NCBI RefSeq assembly: GCF_014926405.1
Contig: NZ_JACXXJ020000005.1
Location: forward strand, 1,865,001 to 1,929,000
Direction: 5' to 3'
From: Agrobacterium vitis
Lineage (GTDB): Bacteria > Pseudomonadota > Alphaproteobacteria > Rhizobiales > Rhizobiaceae
DNA: 64,000 nt
Both the position numbers and the translations under genes were made by a program. The notes below the pieces were generated by a model that searched no databases, was not told where the DNA came from, and worked only from the letters and a program-made list of their open reading frames with translations. This document shows, piece by piece, positions 44,913-54,169 of this stretch (positions within the stretch are counted from its first letter, which is position 1; every line of letters starts with the position of its first letter).

Positions 44913-44937
44913 GTGAAATGCGTTATTGCAGATTGCG

Positions 44938-45468
44938 CTATTTTTCCTGCGGCTCCTGCCCTGCATCGTTGCTGGGCGTGGTCGCTGTGTCATGCAGTGT
45001 CGTCGCATTGCGAAACAGGATGAGCGCGAAGACAAGTCCGGTGGAGACGCCGATGATGACATCGAGAAAGCGCACCAGCCCACCGGTCGCAGGGCCAAGC
45101 AGGATGACCAGAAGTGCTGAGGCGCCAGCCTGGATAGGCGTGACGGGTGCCAGATTGGCCAGCGCGCCCAGAAACATCGCGGCGAATATGGCGAGCGAAA
45201 TCTGGACGCCGAGTACGGTTATCGGCAGGAGAAAGATCAGCTCGCCGACCGCGATGCCGATGGTCACGCCAATGACAACATTGATACCTTGGCGCAGGTG
45301 ATTGGGAATGCCCGGAGCCAGACAGATGATTGCGGCTATGGCGGCAAAAATCGGCTGCTGATGGCCGAACAGCCAGTGGGCACCATAAAACGCGACCGCC
45401 GCAGCTAAAGCTGCGGCGGTCGCGTGGCTGAAGGCATCCCGGATATGGCTAGCAAACCGGGACCACAT
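44938..45468 (-). CDS. FUSC/ArAE-like small membrane protein
   Basis: 176 residues with about five to six membrane helices: ATAAALAAAVAFYGAHWLFG, PIFAAIAAIICLAPGIPNHL, VVIGVTIGIAVGELIFLLPI, ISLAIFAAMFLGALANLAP and FLDVIIGVSTGLVFALILF. The R-Q-G-I-N-x-x-I-G-x-x-I-G motif after helix two is the pattern of the FUSC (aromatic-acid exporter/fusaric-acid resistance) family N-terminal domain. It is a single-domain version lacking the cytoplasmic part. It starts four bases after aspS on the same strand, so it is co-transcribed. Substrate unknown. Confidence 0.78.
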   Translation of the reverse strand: MWSRFASHIRDAFSHATAAALAAAVAFYGAHWLFGHQQPIFAAIAAIICLAPGIPNHLRQGINVVIGVTIGIAVGELIFLLPITVLGVQISLAIFAAMFLGALANLAPVTPIQAGASALLVILLGPATGGLVRFLDVIIGVSTGLVFALILFRNATTLHDTATTPSNDAGQEPQEK

Positions 45469-45472
45469 CGGT

Positions 45473-47278
45473 TCAGTCTTTCTTAGGCGTCGGCACCACG
45501 CGCAACGCCAATTCGCGCAGCTGAGTCGGCGTTGCCGGAGCCGGTGCGCCCATCAACAGATCCTGCGCCTGCTGGTTCATCGGGAACAGCGAGATTTCGC
45601 GCAGGTTCTTGGCGCCCACCAGCAGCATGACCACACGGTCGATACCGAATGCGCAGCCGCCATGCGGCGGTGCGCCGTATTGGAAGGCGCGGTAGAGGCC
45701 GCCGAAGCGTTCTTCCACGTCCGTCTGGCTGAGACCAACCTTCTCGAACGCCTTGACCATCAGTTCTGGTGACTGGTTACGGATCGAGCCGGAAGCGATT
45801 TCAAAGCCGTTACAGACAGCGTCATATTGGTAAGCCTTGAGTGTCAGCGGGTCTTGGCTGTCGAAGGCTTCCAACCCGCCCTGCGGCATGGAGAACGGGT
45901 TGTGGGCGAAGTCGATCTTCTTTTCTTCCTCGCTCCATTCGTAGAACGGGAAGTCGACAATCCAGCACATTTCAAACCGGTCGCGGTCAATCAGGTTCAG
46001 CTCTTCGCCTGCACGGGTGCGGGCTTCGCCAGCGAACTTGTAGAACTTGGCCGGATCACCGGCGACGAAGAAGCAGGCGTCGCCAGCGCCAAGGCCAAGC
46101 TGGGCGGCAATGGCGGCGGTGCGTTCTTCGCCAATATTCTTGGCCAATGGGCCGGAACCGGCAACCTTGCCGTCTTCTTCCTTCCAGAAGATATAGCCAA
46201 GGCCCGGCTGGCCGGTGGACTGCGCCCAGGCATTCATGCGGTCGCAGACGGCGCGGCCAATCGCGCCGGTTGCTTCCGTATGCTTGACCGGGATCGCCCA
46301 GACCTCAACCTTCGGGTTGGCGGCAATCATGCTTGCGAAAATCTTGAATCCTGAATCAGCAAAATGCTCGGTCACAGCCTGCATAACAATCGGGTTGCGC
46401 AGGTCTGGCTTGTCGGAGCCGTATTTGCGGATGGCTTCATCATAGGGAATGCGTGGCCATTGCTTCGTCACGGGCTTGCCTTCGGCAAACTGTTCGAACA
46501 CCTTGGTCATCATCGGTTCCATCGTGGTCCAGACATCTTCCTGGGTCACGAAGCTCATTTCCACGTCGAGCTGGTAGAACTCGCCCGGCAGGCGGTCAGC
46601 ACGCGGGTCTTCATCGCGGAAGCAAGGGGCGATCTGGAAGTAACGGTCGAAACCAGCCACCATCAACAGCTGTTTATACTGCTGCGGAGCCTGCGGCAGG
46701 GCGAAGAACTGGCCTTCGTGGATACGGCTTGGCACCAGAAAGTCACGCGCACCTTCGGGCGAAGAGGCGGTTAGGATGGGCGTGGTGTATTCGGCAAAGC
46801 CAAGCTCACTCATGCCGTTGCGCATGGATGAAATAATCTGGGTGCGCTTGACGATGTTCTTGTGCAGGGTCTCGCGGCGAAGGTCGATGAAGCGGTACTT
46901 CAGGCGCACATCTTCTGGATAGTCCGGCTCGCCAAACACCGGCAGCGGCAATTCCTTGGCGACGGCGAGAATTTCGATTTCCTGCGCATAAAGCTCGATT
47001 TCGCCGGTTTGCATGGCCTTGTTGACGGTCTCATCGGCGCGGGCCTTGACCACGCCATCGATGCGGATCACCCATTCGCCGCGCACGGTCTCGGCCAGTT
47101 TGAAGGCCGGGCTATCGGGATCGGCCACCACCTGCGTGATGCCGTAATGGTCACGAAGGTCGATGAAGAGAACGCCGCCGTGGTCGCGGACGCGGTGGAC
47201 CCAGCCGGAAAGGCGCACGGTGGCACCAACATCGGACTTGCGGAGAGCGGCACAGGTGTGGCTGCGATAACGATGCAT
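45473..47278 (-). CDS. aspS: Aspartyl-tRNA synthetase, bacterial type
   Basis: 601 residues from ATG 47278; the longer open frame lacks family match. N-terminal anticodon-binding OB fold ([40 protein letters not shown]), class II catalytic core ([40 protein letters not shown] as motif 2) and the bacterial-type GAD insertion (about 290-410), then motif 3 in [14 protein letters not shown]. It charges tRNA-Asp, and in bacteria of this group may misacylate tRNA-Asn for GatCAB. It begins the two-gene run with the FUSC-like gene. Confidence 0.97.
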
Positions 47279-47497
47279 TTCGAACGATCCTGGACATGTG
47301 TAAAAGGTCAGCACGGACGCAAGGAATGCGCGCTTGGCTGGCATGGAAAATCGGGCGGAAAAGCGCATGGCCGGCCCGATTTGTCAAGGCTACAGGCTTT
47401 TACGCTTTGGATTTACGCTATATCGGCATCTCCTGCCGGGGTAAACGTCGCATGCTGTTATAGCCCGACTCACCTGCATTTGAAAATCCGGCCCATC

Positions 47498-48733
47498 ATG
47501 AACGATATACGTCCGCTTTTGCCCCTGCTCGTCACCGCCGGTATTCTGATCGGCGGCAATGGCTTGCAGGGCACGTTCATTTCGCTGCGTGCCCTTGAAG
47601 AAGGGTTCTCGACGACGATGATCGGCGTGGTCGGCACCGGCTATAATATCGGCTTTGCCATCGGCTGCATCTATGTCACCCGGCTGATCCGGGAAATCGG
47701 CCATATCCGCGCCTTTGCCGGGCTGGCGGCGATTGCCTCTGCCGCCTCCATCGCCATGCTGATCTTCATCCACCCTGCCGCGTGGTTTTCGATGCGGCTG
47801 ATCCAGGGCGTCTGCTTTGCCGGGCTGTTTGCCGTGGTGGAAAGCTGGCTCAATGCCCGCGTCACCAATGAGACACGGGCGCGCACCTTGTCGATCTATC
47901 GCTTCGTCGATCTCGGCTCAGTGACGGTCGCGCAATATATCATTCCGGCGGTCGGCATTTCCGGTGTGGATCTGTTTGCGCTGATCGCCATGGCGCTATC
48001 TCTGTCTCTGGTGCCGATTTCCTTTGCCGACCGCACCAGCCCCACCCCGCCCCGGCATGTGGAGTTTAACATCAAGGCCCTGTGGGGCATTTCCCCGCTG
48101 GCCACGGTCGGATGCATCGTCGTCGGGCTCACCAATTCCAGCTTCCGTTCGCTTGGACCCATCTATGCAGAAGGCATCGGCATGTCGGTCACGGCCATCG
48201 TCACATTCATGAGCATCGGGATTTTTGCAGGCGTCGTGCTGCAATATCCACTCGGCCATTATTCCGACAAGCTGGATCGGCGCACAATCATTTTGGTGGC
48301 GGCAGGCGGTGCCATGCTGGCTGGGCTGTTCCTGACATTTGTGGCGGGAGCGAACGAAATCCTCAATTTCATCGGGATTTTCCTGTTCGGTGCCTTTGCC
48401 ATGCCGCTTTATTCGCTGTGCTCGGCCCATGCCAATGACCATGCCGCCCCCGGCCAACATGCGCTGGTCTCGGCGGGAACGCTGTTCTTCTGGTCTTGCG
48501 GAGCGGTGGTCGGGCCGATGTTTGCTTCTGTCCTGCTCGACCATTTCGGACCAAGGGCGTTGTTTAGCTATATGGTCGTCGTGCTTGCGCTGTTCATCCT
48601 CTATACCCTGGTGCGGATGCGGGCGCGCGAAGCGGTCCCGACTGAGGAGCGACGCTATCCCTTCCGGGCGCTGCTACGCACCTCGGCCTTTTTCAGCAAG
48701 CTCGCAGCACCTGTGCGAACGAAGCGGAAATAG
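47498..48733 (+). CDS. MFS transporter
   Basis: 411 residues from ATG 47498, divergent from aspS across 220 bases. About twelve helices. The N-terminus MNDIRPLLPLLVTAGILIGG and FVDLGSVTVAQYIIPAVGIS match the YcaD-like MFS branch, which often ends with a basic tail as here (LAAPVRTKRK). The cytoplasmic loop between helices 8 and 9 has GHYSDKLDRRTIILVAAGG, the G-x-x-S-D-x-x-x-R-R motif. The longer open frame upstream is antisense aspS and leader. Substrate unknown. Confidence 0.86.
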   Translation: MNDIRPLLPLLVTAGILIGGNGLQGTFISLRALEEGFSTTMIGVVGTGYNIGFAIGCIYVTRLIREIGHIRAFAGLAAIASAASIAMLIFIHPAAWFSMRLIQGVCFAGLFAVVESWLNARVTNETRARTLSIYRFVDLGSVTVAQYIIPAVGISGVDLFALIAMALSLSLVPISFADRTSPTPPRHVEFNIKALWGISPLATVGCIVVGLTNSSFRSLGPIYAEGIGMSVTAIVTFMSIGIFAGVVLQYPLGHYSDKLDRRTIILVAAGGAMLAGLFLTFVAGANEILNFIGIFLFGAFAMPLYSLCSAHANDHAAPGQHALVSAGTLFFWSCGAVVGPMFASVLLDHFGPRALFSYMVVVLALFILYTLVRMRAREAVPTEERRYPFRALLRTSAFFSKLAAPVRTKRK

Positions 48734-48820
48734 GCTCGGCGGCATCGGCCTGGGATATTGCTGATTTCGATAATCAACTTTAAAAGATCTGCGTCCCGTC
48801 CGACGCTGGAACCGCCCATC

Positions 48821-50233
48821 ATGCCCATTCTCTCCCGCCGCACCCTGTTGAAAGCCTCCGCTGTTGCCACTGCCTATGGCGCAGGGCTCGGCATTGCCAG
48901 CCGCTTCCAGGGCACGCGCATGGCCTTTGCCGCCCCCAAGCCGCTGGAAATCGAGGCGCGGTTTACCTCGGCCACCCTCGATGGCAGCCACGAGACGAAA
49001 AAGCTGATGAGTTTTGCGTTGCCTGGCCAGACGGCGGCAATGCCACCCACCATCCGCATGCGCCGGGGCGAGCCTTTCGCGGCAAAACTGATCAACCATA
49101 TCGACGATGCCACCACCATTCACTGGCATGGCTTGCGGATTCCAAACGCGATGGACGGCGTGCCGTTCCTGACCCAGCCTTATGTCTATCAGGGCGACAG
49201 CTTCGATTATGCCTTCACGCCGCCGGATGCCGGTACGTTCTGGTATCACCCGCATTGCAACACGCTGACCCAGATGGCGACGGGCATGACCGGGATGATC
49301 GTCGTCGAGGACCCCGATGACCCGGTCTTCGACGCGGAAATCGATCTCAATCTGCGCGACTGGCGGCTGGGCGACGATGGCCAGTTCATCGCGCTGTTCA
49401 AGCCGCGCGACACCGCCCGGGCCGGAACCTTCGGCACGGTGCGCACCGCCAATTGGCAGGTGGAGCCGCGCTACGATGCGCCCAGCGGCGGCTTTACCCG
49501 GGTGCGGATCGTCAATACCGACGTAACGCGGATCTATACGCTGAAGCTGGAAGGCGCAGAGGCGGTGATCGTCGCGCTGGATGGCCAGCCGGTGCCGACG
49601 ATCCTACCGATGCAGCTTGCTATCGTCGCCCCCGGCCAGCGCATGGACATCATCCTGAAAATGCCCGAAGGCGAAGGCAGTGAAGCGCGGCTGACCGATA
49701 TTCGCCCCAGCACGCCAAAAACCGTTGTCAGTTTCCGCGCCACCGGCGCGTCCTTGAAACGCGACCTGAAGGACGTCCCGCCGCTGCGGCCCAATCCTTT
49801 CGACAAGCCAGATCTCGCATCCGCCCAGCATATTCCGCTGGTGCTTTCCGCTACGGCGGAAAACGGCGCGAAAGAGTCAATCTGCGGCACGCTCGGCTAT
49901 TCCTTCTGGGCAATCAACAAGGTGACATGGCCGGGCGACACACCGGACCCGACCGCGCCGCTGGCCGAATTGAAGCTGGGCAAGAGCTATATCTTCGACC
50001 TGGTGAACGACACGCCTCACGCCCACCCCATCCATCTGCACGGCATGAATTTCCAGGTGATTGCCTCCAACAACCGCCCTGCGGTACCGCTGATCTCCGA
50101 TACCTATCTGGTCATGCCCGATGAAAAGGTGCAACTCGCTTTGGTGGCCGACAATCCTGGTGACTGGGTTTTGCATTGCCATATCATCGAGCACCAGAAG
50201 ACCGGCATGACCAGCTATGTCAGGGTCTCGTGA
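48821..50233 (+). CDS. Multicopper oxidase with Tat signal
   Basis: 470 residues from ATG 48821. The signal is twin-arginine: ILSRRTLLKASAVATAYGAG. Three cupredoxin domains with copper sites: HWHGLRIPNAMDGVP (near residue 100), FWYHPHCNT, HAHPIHLHGMNFQV and WVLHCHIIEHQKTGM (near 450). All T1, T2 and T3 ligands are present, including axial Met. The second site reads H-P-H rather than the usual H-S-H. Periplasmic copper-dependent oxidases of this type oxidise Cu(I), phenols or metals. It follows the MFS gene by 87 bases. Copper tolerance is possible but not shown by neighbours. Confidence 0.92.
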   Translation: MPILSRRTLLKASAVATAYGAGLGIASRFQGTRMAFAAPKPLEIEARFTSATLDGSHETKKLMSFALPGQTAAMPPTIRMRRGEPFAAKLINHIDDATTIHWHGLRIPNAMDGVPFLTQPYVYQGDSFDYAFTPPDAGTFWYHPHCNTLTQMATGMTGMIVVEDPDDPVFDAEIDLNLRDWRLGDDGQFIALFKPRDTARAGTFGTVRTANWQVEPRYDAPSGGFTRVRIVNTDVTRIYTLKLEGAEAVIVALDGQPVPTILPMQLAIVAPGQRMDIILKMPEGEGSEARLTDIRPSTPKTVVSFRATGASLKRDLKDVPPLRPNPFDKPDLASAQHIPLVLSATAENGAKESICGTLGYSFWAINKVTWPGDTPDPTAPLAELKLGKSYIFDLVNDTPHAHPIHLHGMNFQVIASNNRPAVPLISDTYLVMPDEKVQLALVADNPGDWVLHCHIIEHQKTGMTSYVRVS

Positions 50234-50468
50234 CCGGAGGCATTCTCATTCGGCATTCGTGCTTCATGCCCAGGTAGAAAACCGCCCCGAACCCGCTGCC
50301 GCCGAGGCCTTGGACAGGCACCGTGTCCTCTCGGTCACATTGGCGTCACGATCCGTTAAAAACCGGGGAGTTTTGGCCATAGACGGCCTCAAACCTTGTC
50401 ATCAACTTGACAATAAGGACGCAAGGGGGAAGGAAAGAAATGAATTCGAAGAGATATGCCGGGGCCCA

Positions 50469-51623
50469 ATGATTTCTACAACTCAAGATTTAGAAGCCGC
50501 TTGCGAAAAACTGGCCAAATCTGAATTTATCACCATTGATACTGAATTCCTGCGTGAAACCACTTTCTGGCCTGAGCTGTGCCTGATCCAGATGGCCAGT
50601 CCCGATCTGGAAGTGATCGTCGATCCGCTGGCCGAGGGGCTCGACCTTGCACCCTTTTTCAAGTTGATGGCCAATGGCGATGTGATCAAGGTGTTTCACG
50701 CCGCGCGCCAGGATATTGAAATCATTTTTCACCTGGGCAATCTCATTCCCCATCCGATCTTCGACACCCAGGTCGCGGCCATGGTCTGCGGCTTTGGCGA
50801 CAGCGTGTCCTATGACCAACTGGTCCAGAAGATCAAGAATATCCATATCGACAAAAGCTCGCGCTTTACCGACTGGAGCCGCCGTCCGCTTTCGGAAAAG
50901 CAGCTGGATTATGCGCTCGCCGATGTCACCCATCTGCGCGATGTCTACCTGACTCTGAACGCAGAACTGGAACGTGAGGGCCGCGCCAGCTGGCTGAGCG
51001 AAGAAATGGCCATCCTCGAATCCCGCGACACCTATGATCTACACCCGGACGATGCCTGGCAGCGCCTGAAAATGCGGCTGAGAAAACCGCAGGAACTGAT
51101 GGTGATGAAGGCCGTCACCGCCTGGCGCGAGCGTGAGGCCCGCGCCCGCAATGTGCCCCGTTCGCGGGTGATCAAGGACGACGCCATTTTCGAAATCGCC
51201 CAGCAGCAGCCCAGGGATGTCGAAGCGCTCGGACGGCTCCGGACCATTCCGAAGGGTTGGGAACGCTCAACGCCGGGCGGCGCGATCATCGAGGCGGTCA
51301 ATGCCGCCCTGGCGATCCCCAAGGCCGAATGGCCGCAGGTCCAGCGCCAGAACCATGTACCGGAAGGCACGGCACCGGCGGTGGAACTGCTCAAGGTGCT
51401 GCTGCGCCTGACTTGCGAACAGCATGGCGTCGCCGCCAAGATGATCGCCAATACCGACGACCTGGAAAAGATTGCCGTCGAGGGCGAACAGGCCGATGTG
51501 CAGGCCATGCGTGGCTGGCGGCGTGATCTGTTCGGCGAATCGGCGCTGAAGCTGATCAATGGCGGGGTTGCCCTCCGCTTCGTCGGCAAGAAGATCGAAG
51601 CCGTCGAATTTATCGAACCTTGA
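50469..51623 (+). CDS. rnd: Ribonuclease D
   Basis: 384 residues from ATG 50469, the family's usual start, although no strong ribosome site precedes it. It is a 3'-5' exoribonuclease of the DEDDy class that trims tRNA 3' ends. Motifs: FITIDTEFLRETTFWPELCL (Exo I, D-x-E), VFHAARQDIEII (Exo II), and YALADVTHLRDVYL (Exo III, Y-x-x-x-D). The HRDC domain follows from about 210 (RKPQELMVMKAVTAWREREA). The 235-base gap upstream has an AAGGGGGAAGG purine run, but no frame. The stop overlaps the next ATG by one base. Confidence 0.96.
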   Translation: MISTTQDLEAACEKLAKSEFITIDTEFLRETTFWPELCLIQMASPDLEVIVDPLAEGLDLAPFFKLMANGDVIKVFHAARQDIEIIFHLGNLIPHPIFDTQVAAMVCGFGDSVSYDQLVQKIKNIHIDKSSRFTDWSRRPLSEKQLDYALADVTHLRDVYLTLNAELEREGRASWLSEEMAILESRDTYDLHPDDAWQRLKMRLRKPQELMVMKAVTAWREREARARNVPRSRVIKDDAIFEIAQQQPRDVEALGRLRTIPKGWERSTPGGAIIEAVNAALAIPKAEWPQVQRQNHVPEGTAPAVELLKVLLRLTCEQHGVAAKMIANTDDLEKIAVEGEQADVQAMRGWRRDLFGESALKLINGGVALRFVGKKIEAVEFIEP

Positions 51624-52117
51624 TGGTGTCGCTGCGCGCGGCCACAGAAGGCGATATCGGGTTCATGATGTCAGCGGAGCGCCAACCCGGTTACGACCTG
51701 CTGGTCGGCCGGTTCAGCGCGGCGGAACATCTTGCCAATCTCAATGACCCGGCGAAGGCCTATCGGATCGCCGTGTCGCCGGGTGGCGAGCCGCTCGGCT
51801 TCGTGTTGTTCCGCGACATCAATGATCCGCAGGATAATCTCTATATCAAGCGCGTCGTGGTTGCCGCTCCCGAAAAGGGAACCGGCACGGCGATGATGCG
51901 GCTTGCGCTGGATTGGGCATTCACCACCACCTCCGCCTATCGTGTCTGGCTGACCCATATACCGAATAACCGGCGCGCCCACGCGCTTTACACCAAGCTC
52001 GGCTTTCAACAGGAAGGCGTGCTGCGCGGGGCCTATGGCCACCGTCAGGATCAACGCGGTGACCTCGTGCAGATGTCACTGCTGAAACCGGAATGGGACA
52101 GCGTAACGTCAGGCTGA
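51623..52117 (+). CDS. GNAT-family N-acetyltransferase
   Basis: 164 residues from ATG 51623, which overlaps the rnd stop (TGATG). The GNAT fold is apparent: VSLRAATEGDIGFMMSAERQ (strand 1), NLYIKRVVVAAPEKGTGTAM (motif A with the acyl-CoA loop K-G-T-G-T-A), and NNRRAHALYTKLGFQQEGVL (motif B). RimI/RimJ-like relatives acetylate ribosomal proteins or antibiotics; the substrate is not known. It is the second gene of the rnd run. Confidence 0.87.
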   Translation: MVSLRAATEGDIGFMMSAERQPGYDLLVGRFSAAEHLANLNDPAKAYRIAVSPGGEPLGFVLFRDINDPQDNLYIKRVVVAAPEKGTGTAMMRLALDWAFTTTSAYRVWLTHIPNNRRAHALYTKLGFQQEGVLRGAYGHRQDQRGDLVQMSLLKPEWDSVTSG

Positions 52118-52172
52118 TAAGATCGCCCTCGCAGCACTGTTTCCCAATTCTTCAACCCGCCGGACCGTTACC

Positions 52173-53150
52173 TTGGAACTCCCCCCACCCCTGAAAAGCG
52201 CCGTTGAGCGCCTGCTGGAACATCAACCGCTTGCGCCCTTGATGAAAGCCGCCGAGCGCCTGTCGCAGCGCTACCGCAAGGAAGTACGCGATGGGCAGCT
52301 GCATATCAGCGACGATCTGGCCGCACGCGCTTATCTCGCCGCTCGCCTGCCCGCCACTTTCGCCGCCGTCAGGGCGGCGATGGACATGGTGGCCGAGGTG
52401 CAGGCGGATTTTGCACCCAGAACCTTGAGCGATTTCGGCTCCGGCCCCGGCACCGCGCTTTGGGCCGCCGTCGACTGCTGGCCGCAATTGGAACAGGCGA
52501 CGCTGATCGAGGCCAGCCCTGCCATTCGCGCCATCGGCAAAAGCCTCTCGCAAGCCCTGCCCTTTGCCTGCGACTGGCAGGCGGGCGATCTCACCAAGAC
52601 CCTGCCGGTTATGGCTCCGGCCGATCTGGTGACGCTGGCCTATGTGCTCGATGAGTTACCGATCGATGCGGTGGCAAGCATGACAGCAAAGCTCTGGTCC
52701 TTGACCGCCGGCACGATCATCATTGTCGAGCCCGGCACGCCAGCTGGCTGGCAGCGGATCGTCACGGCACGGCAGGCACTTCTCGATGCGGGCGCCCATC
52801 TGCTTGCACCCTGCCCTCACCAGCAGCTCTGTCCGATCGTCAGCCCGGACTGGTGTCACTTTTCAAGGCGCGTTGCCCGTTCCCGCCTGCATCGGCAGGT
52901 GAAACACGGCGAAGTGCCGTGGGAAGACGAGAAATACATTTTCATCGCCGCCTCGCGCCAGCCTGTGACCTTATCCGGTGCGCGGGTCCTGTTGCCGCCC
53001 CGGCTGGCCAGCGGCATGGTGAAGCTGAAACTGTGCCAAGGCAATGGAACGGCAGAGGAAACCACTCTCAGCCGCCGTGATGGCGCACTCTTCAAGGCGG
53101 CGCGCCGGGCCGATTGGGGTGACTTGCTGATCGCCGAGGGGGAAGATTGA
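52173..53150 (+). CDS. Rsm22/METTL17-family methyltransferase-like protein
   Basis: 325 residues with TTG start at 52173. The SAM-fold opening is SDFGSGPGTALWAAVDCWPQ, then ATLIEASPAIRAIGKSLS and PADLVTLAYVLDELP. Behind it lie four cysteines at residues 214, 220, 228 and 288 in CPHQQLCP, DWCHF and LKLCQGN. Their spacing (6, 8, 60) closely matches the 6, 8, 57 of the Fe-S cysteines of human METTL17. Mitochondrial Rsm22/METTL17 is needed for small-subunit assembly and the bacterial form probably acts on the ribosome. It sits between the GNAT gene and the DUF2891 gene on one strand. The stop overlaps the next start. Confidence 0.87.
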   Translation: MELPPPLKSAVERLLEHQPLAPLMKAAERLSQRYRKEVRDGQLHISDDLAARAYLAARLPATFAAVRAAMDMVAEVQADFAPRTLSDFGSGPGTALWAAVDCWPQLEQATLIEASPAIRAIGKSLSQALPFACDWQAGDLTKTLPVMAPADLVTLAYVLDELPIDAVASMTAKLWSLTAGTIIIVEPGTPAGWQRIVTARQALLDAGAHLLAPCPHQQLCPIVSPDWCHFSRRVARSRLHRQVKHGEVPWEDEKYIFIAASRQPVTLSGARVLLPPRLASGMVKLKLCQGNGTAEETTLSRRDGALFKAARRADWGDLLIAEGED

Positions 53151-54169
53151 TGGCCATGCGACAGAGGATTCTGGATATCGCGACGGCAAATAGCTTTGCC
53201 GAAATTGCCCTTGGCCACGTTACCAGGGAATATCCCAATCACATCATGCATGTGTTCGATGGTGCTGAGACTGAAGTGACGCCCTCGGCCCTGCATCCGG
53301 TGTTCTACGGCAGTTTCGACTGGCATTCCTGCGTGCATGGCTATTGGATGCTGGCGCGGCTGCTCAGGCTTTTCCCCTCCATGCCATCGGCACCGGCCAT
53401 CCGCGACCTGTTCGATACCATGCTGGTGGCGGAAAATATCGCCGGAGAATGCCGCTATTTCGACAGGCCATCATCGCGCGGCTATGAAAGGCCCTATGGC
53501 TGGGGCTGGCTTCTGGCCCTTGCCGCCGAATTGGAGGGTCACGAACAGCCGGATTGGGCGCAGGCCTTGCTGCCGCTGACCCAACGGATCGTTGCACGCT
53601 TTGAGGCATTTTTGCCGCTGGCGACCTATCCGGTTCGGGTCGGCACCCATTACAATACCGCTTTTGCCCTGCGGCTGGCCGCAGACTATGGGCAAGTGTC
53701 GGGCAATTCCGCATTCCTGACGCTTCTTGAGCAAACGGCCCGGCGCTGGTATGGCGACGACCATACTTGCACGGCCTGGGGAGAACCCTCCGGCGACGAA
53801 TTCCTGTCCTCATCGCTGATTGAGGCCGAATGCATGCGCCAGCTTCTGCCGCCTGCGGAATTTTCCAACTGGCTGTCGCGCTTCCTGCCAGATCTCGACC
53901 GCGGTGAGCCTGCGCATCTGATGCAGCCCGCCAATGTTTCCGACCGCAGCGATGGCAAGATCGCCCATCTGGACGGGCTAAACCTCAGCCGGGCCTGGTG
54001 CTTTTATTCGCTGGCAGCAGCGCTGACGGGTCGGGACGCTGCAAGCCTGGTGCTTACCCAAGCCGCCGAGCGGCATCTGGATACTGCACTCGCCCATGTC
54101 GCGGGCGACTATATGGGCGAGCATTGGCTTGCAAGCTTTGCCGTGCTGGCGCTTACACAGCCCCGCTGA
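53150..54169 (+). CDS. DUF2891 family protein
   Basis: 339 residues; ATG 53150 overlaps the Rsm22 stop (TGATG) and ATG 53156 is the alternative. Family features: [20 protein letters not shown] near residue 45, [55 protein letters not shown] and [18 protein letters not shown]. The all-alpha repeat pattern with conserved W-H and H-Y-N motifs resembles alpha/alpha toroid proteins. The function of DUF2891 is not established. The end overlaps the convergent mntH gene by 17 bases. Confidence 0.85.
   Translation: MAMRQRILDIATANSFAEIALGHVTREYPNHIMHVFDGAETEVTPSALHPVFYGSFDWHSCVHGYWMLARLLRLFPSMPSAPAIRDLFDTMLVAENIAGECRYFDRPSSRGYERPYGWGWLLALAAELEGHEQPDWAQALLPLTQRIVARFEAFLPLATYPVRVGTHYNTAFALRLAADYGQVSGNSAFLTLLEQTARRWYGDDHTCTAWGEPSGDEFLSSSLIEAECMRQLLPPAEFSNWLSRFLPDLDRGEPAHLMQPANVSDRSDGKIAHLDGLNLSRAWCFYSLAAALTGRDAASLVLTQAAERHLDTALAHVAGDYMGEHWLASFAVLALTQPR

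Noticed and set aside
45473..47368. Longer aspS start at 47368
   Set aside because: The family begins at MHRYRSHTC (47278); the upstream extension has no match in the family.
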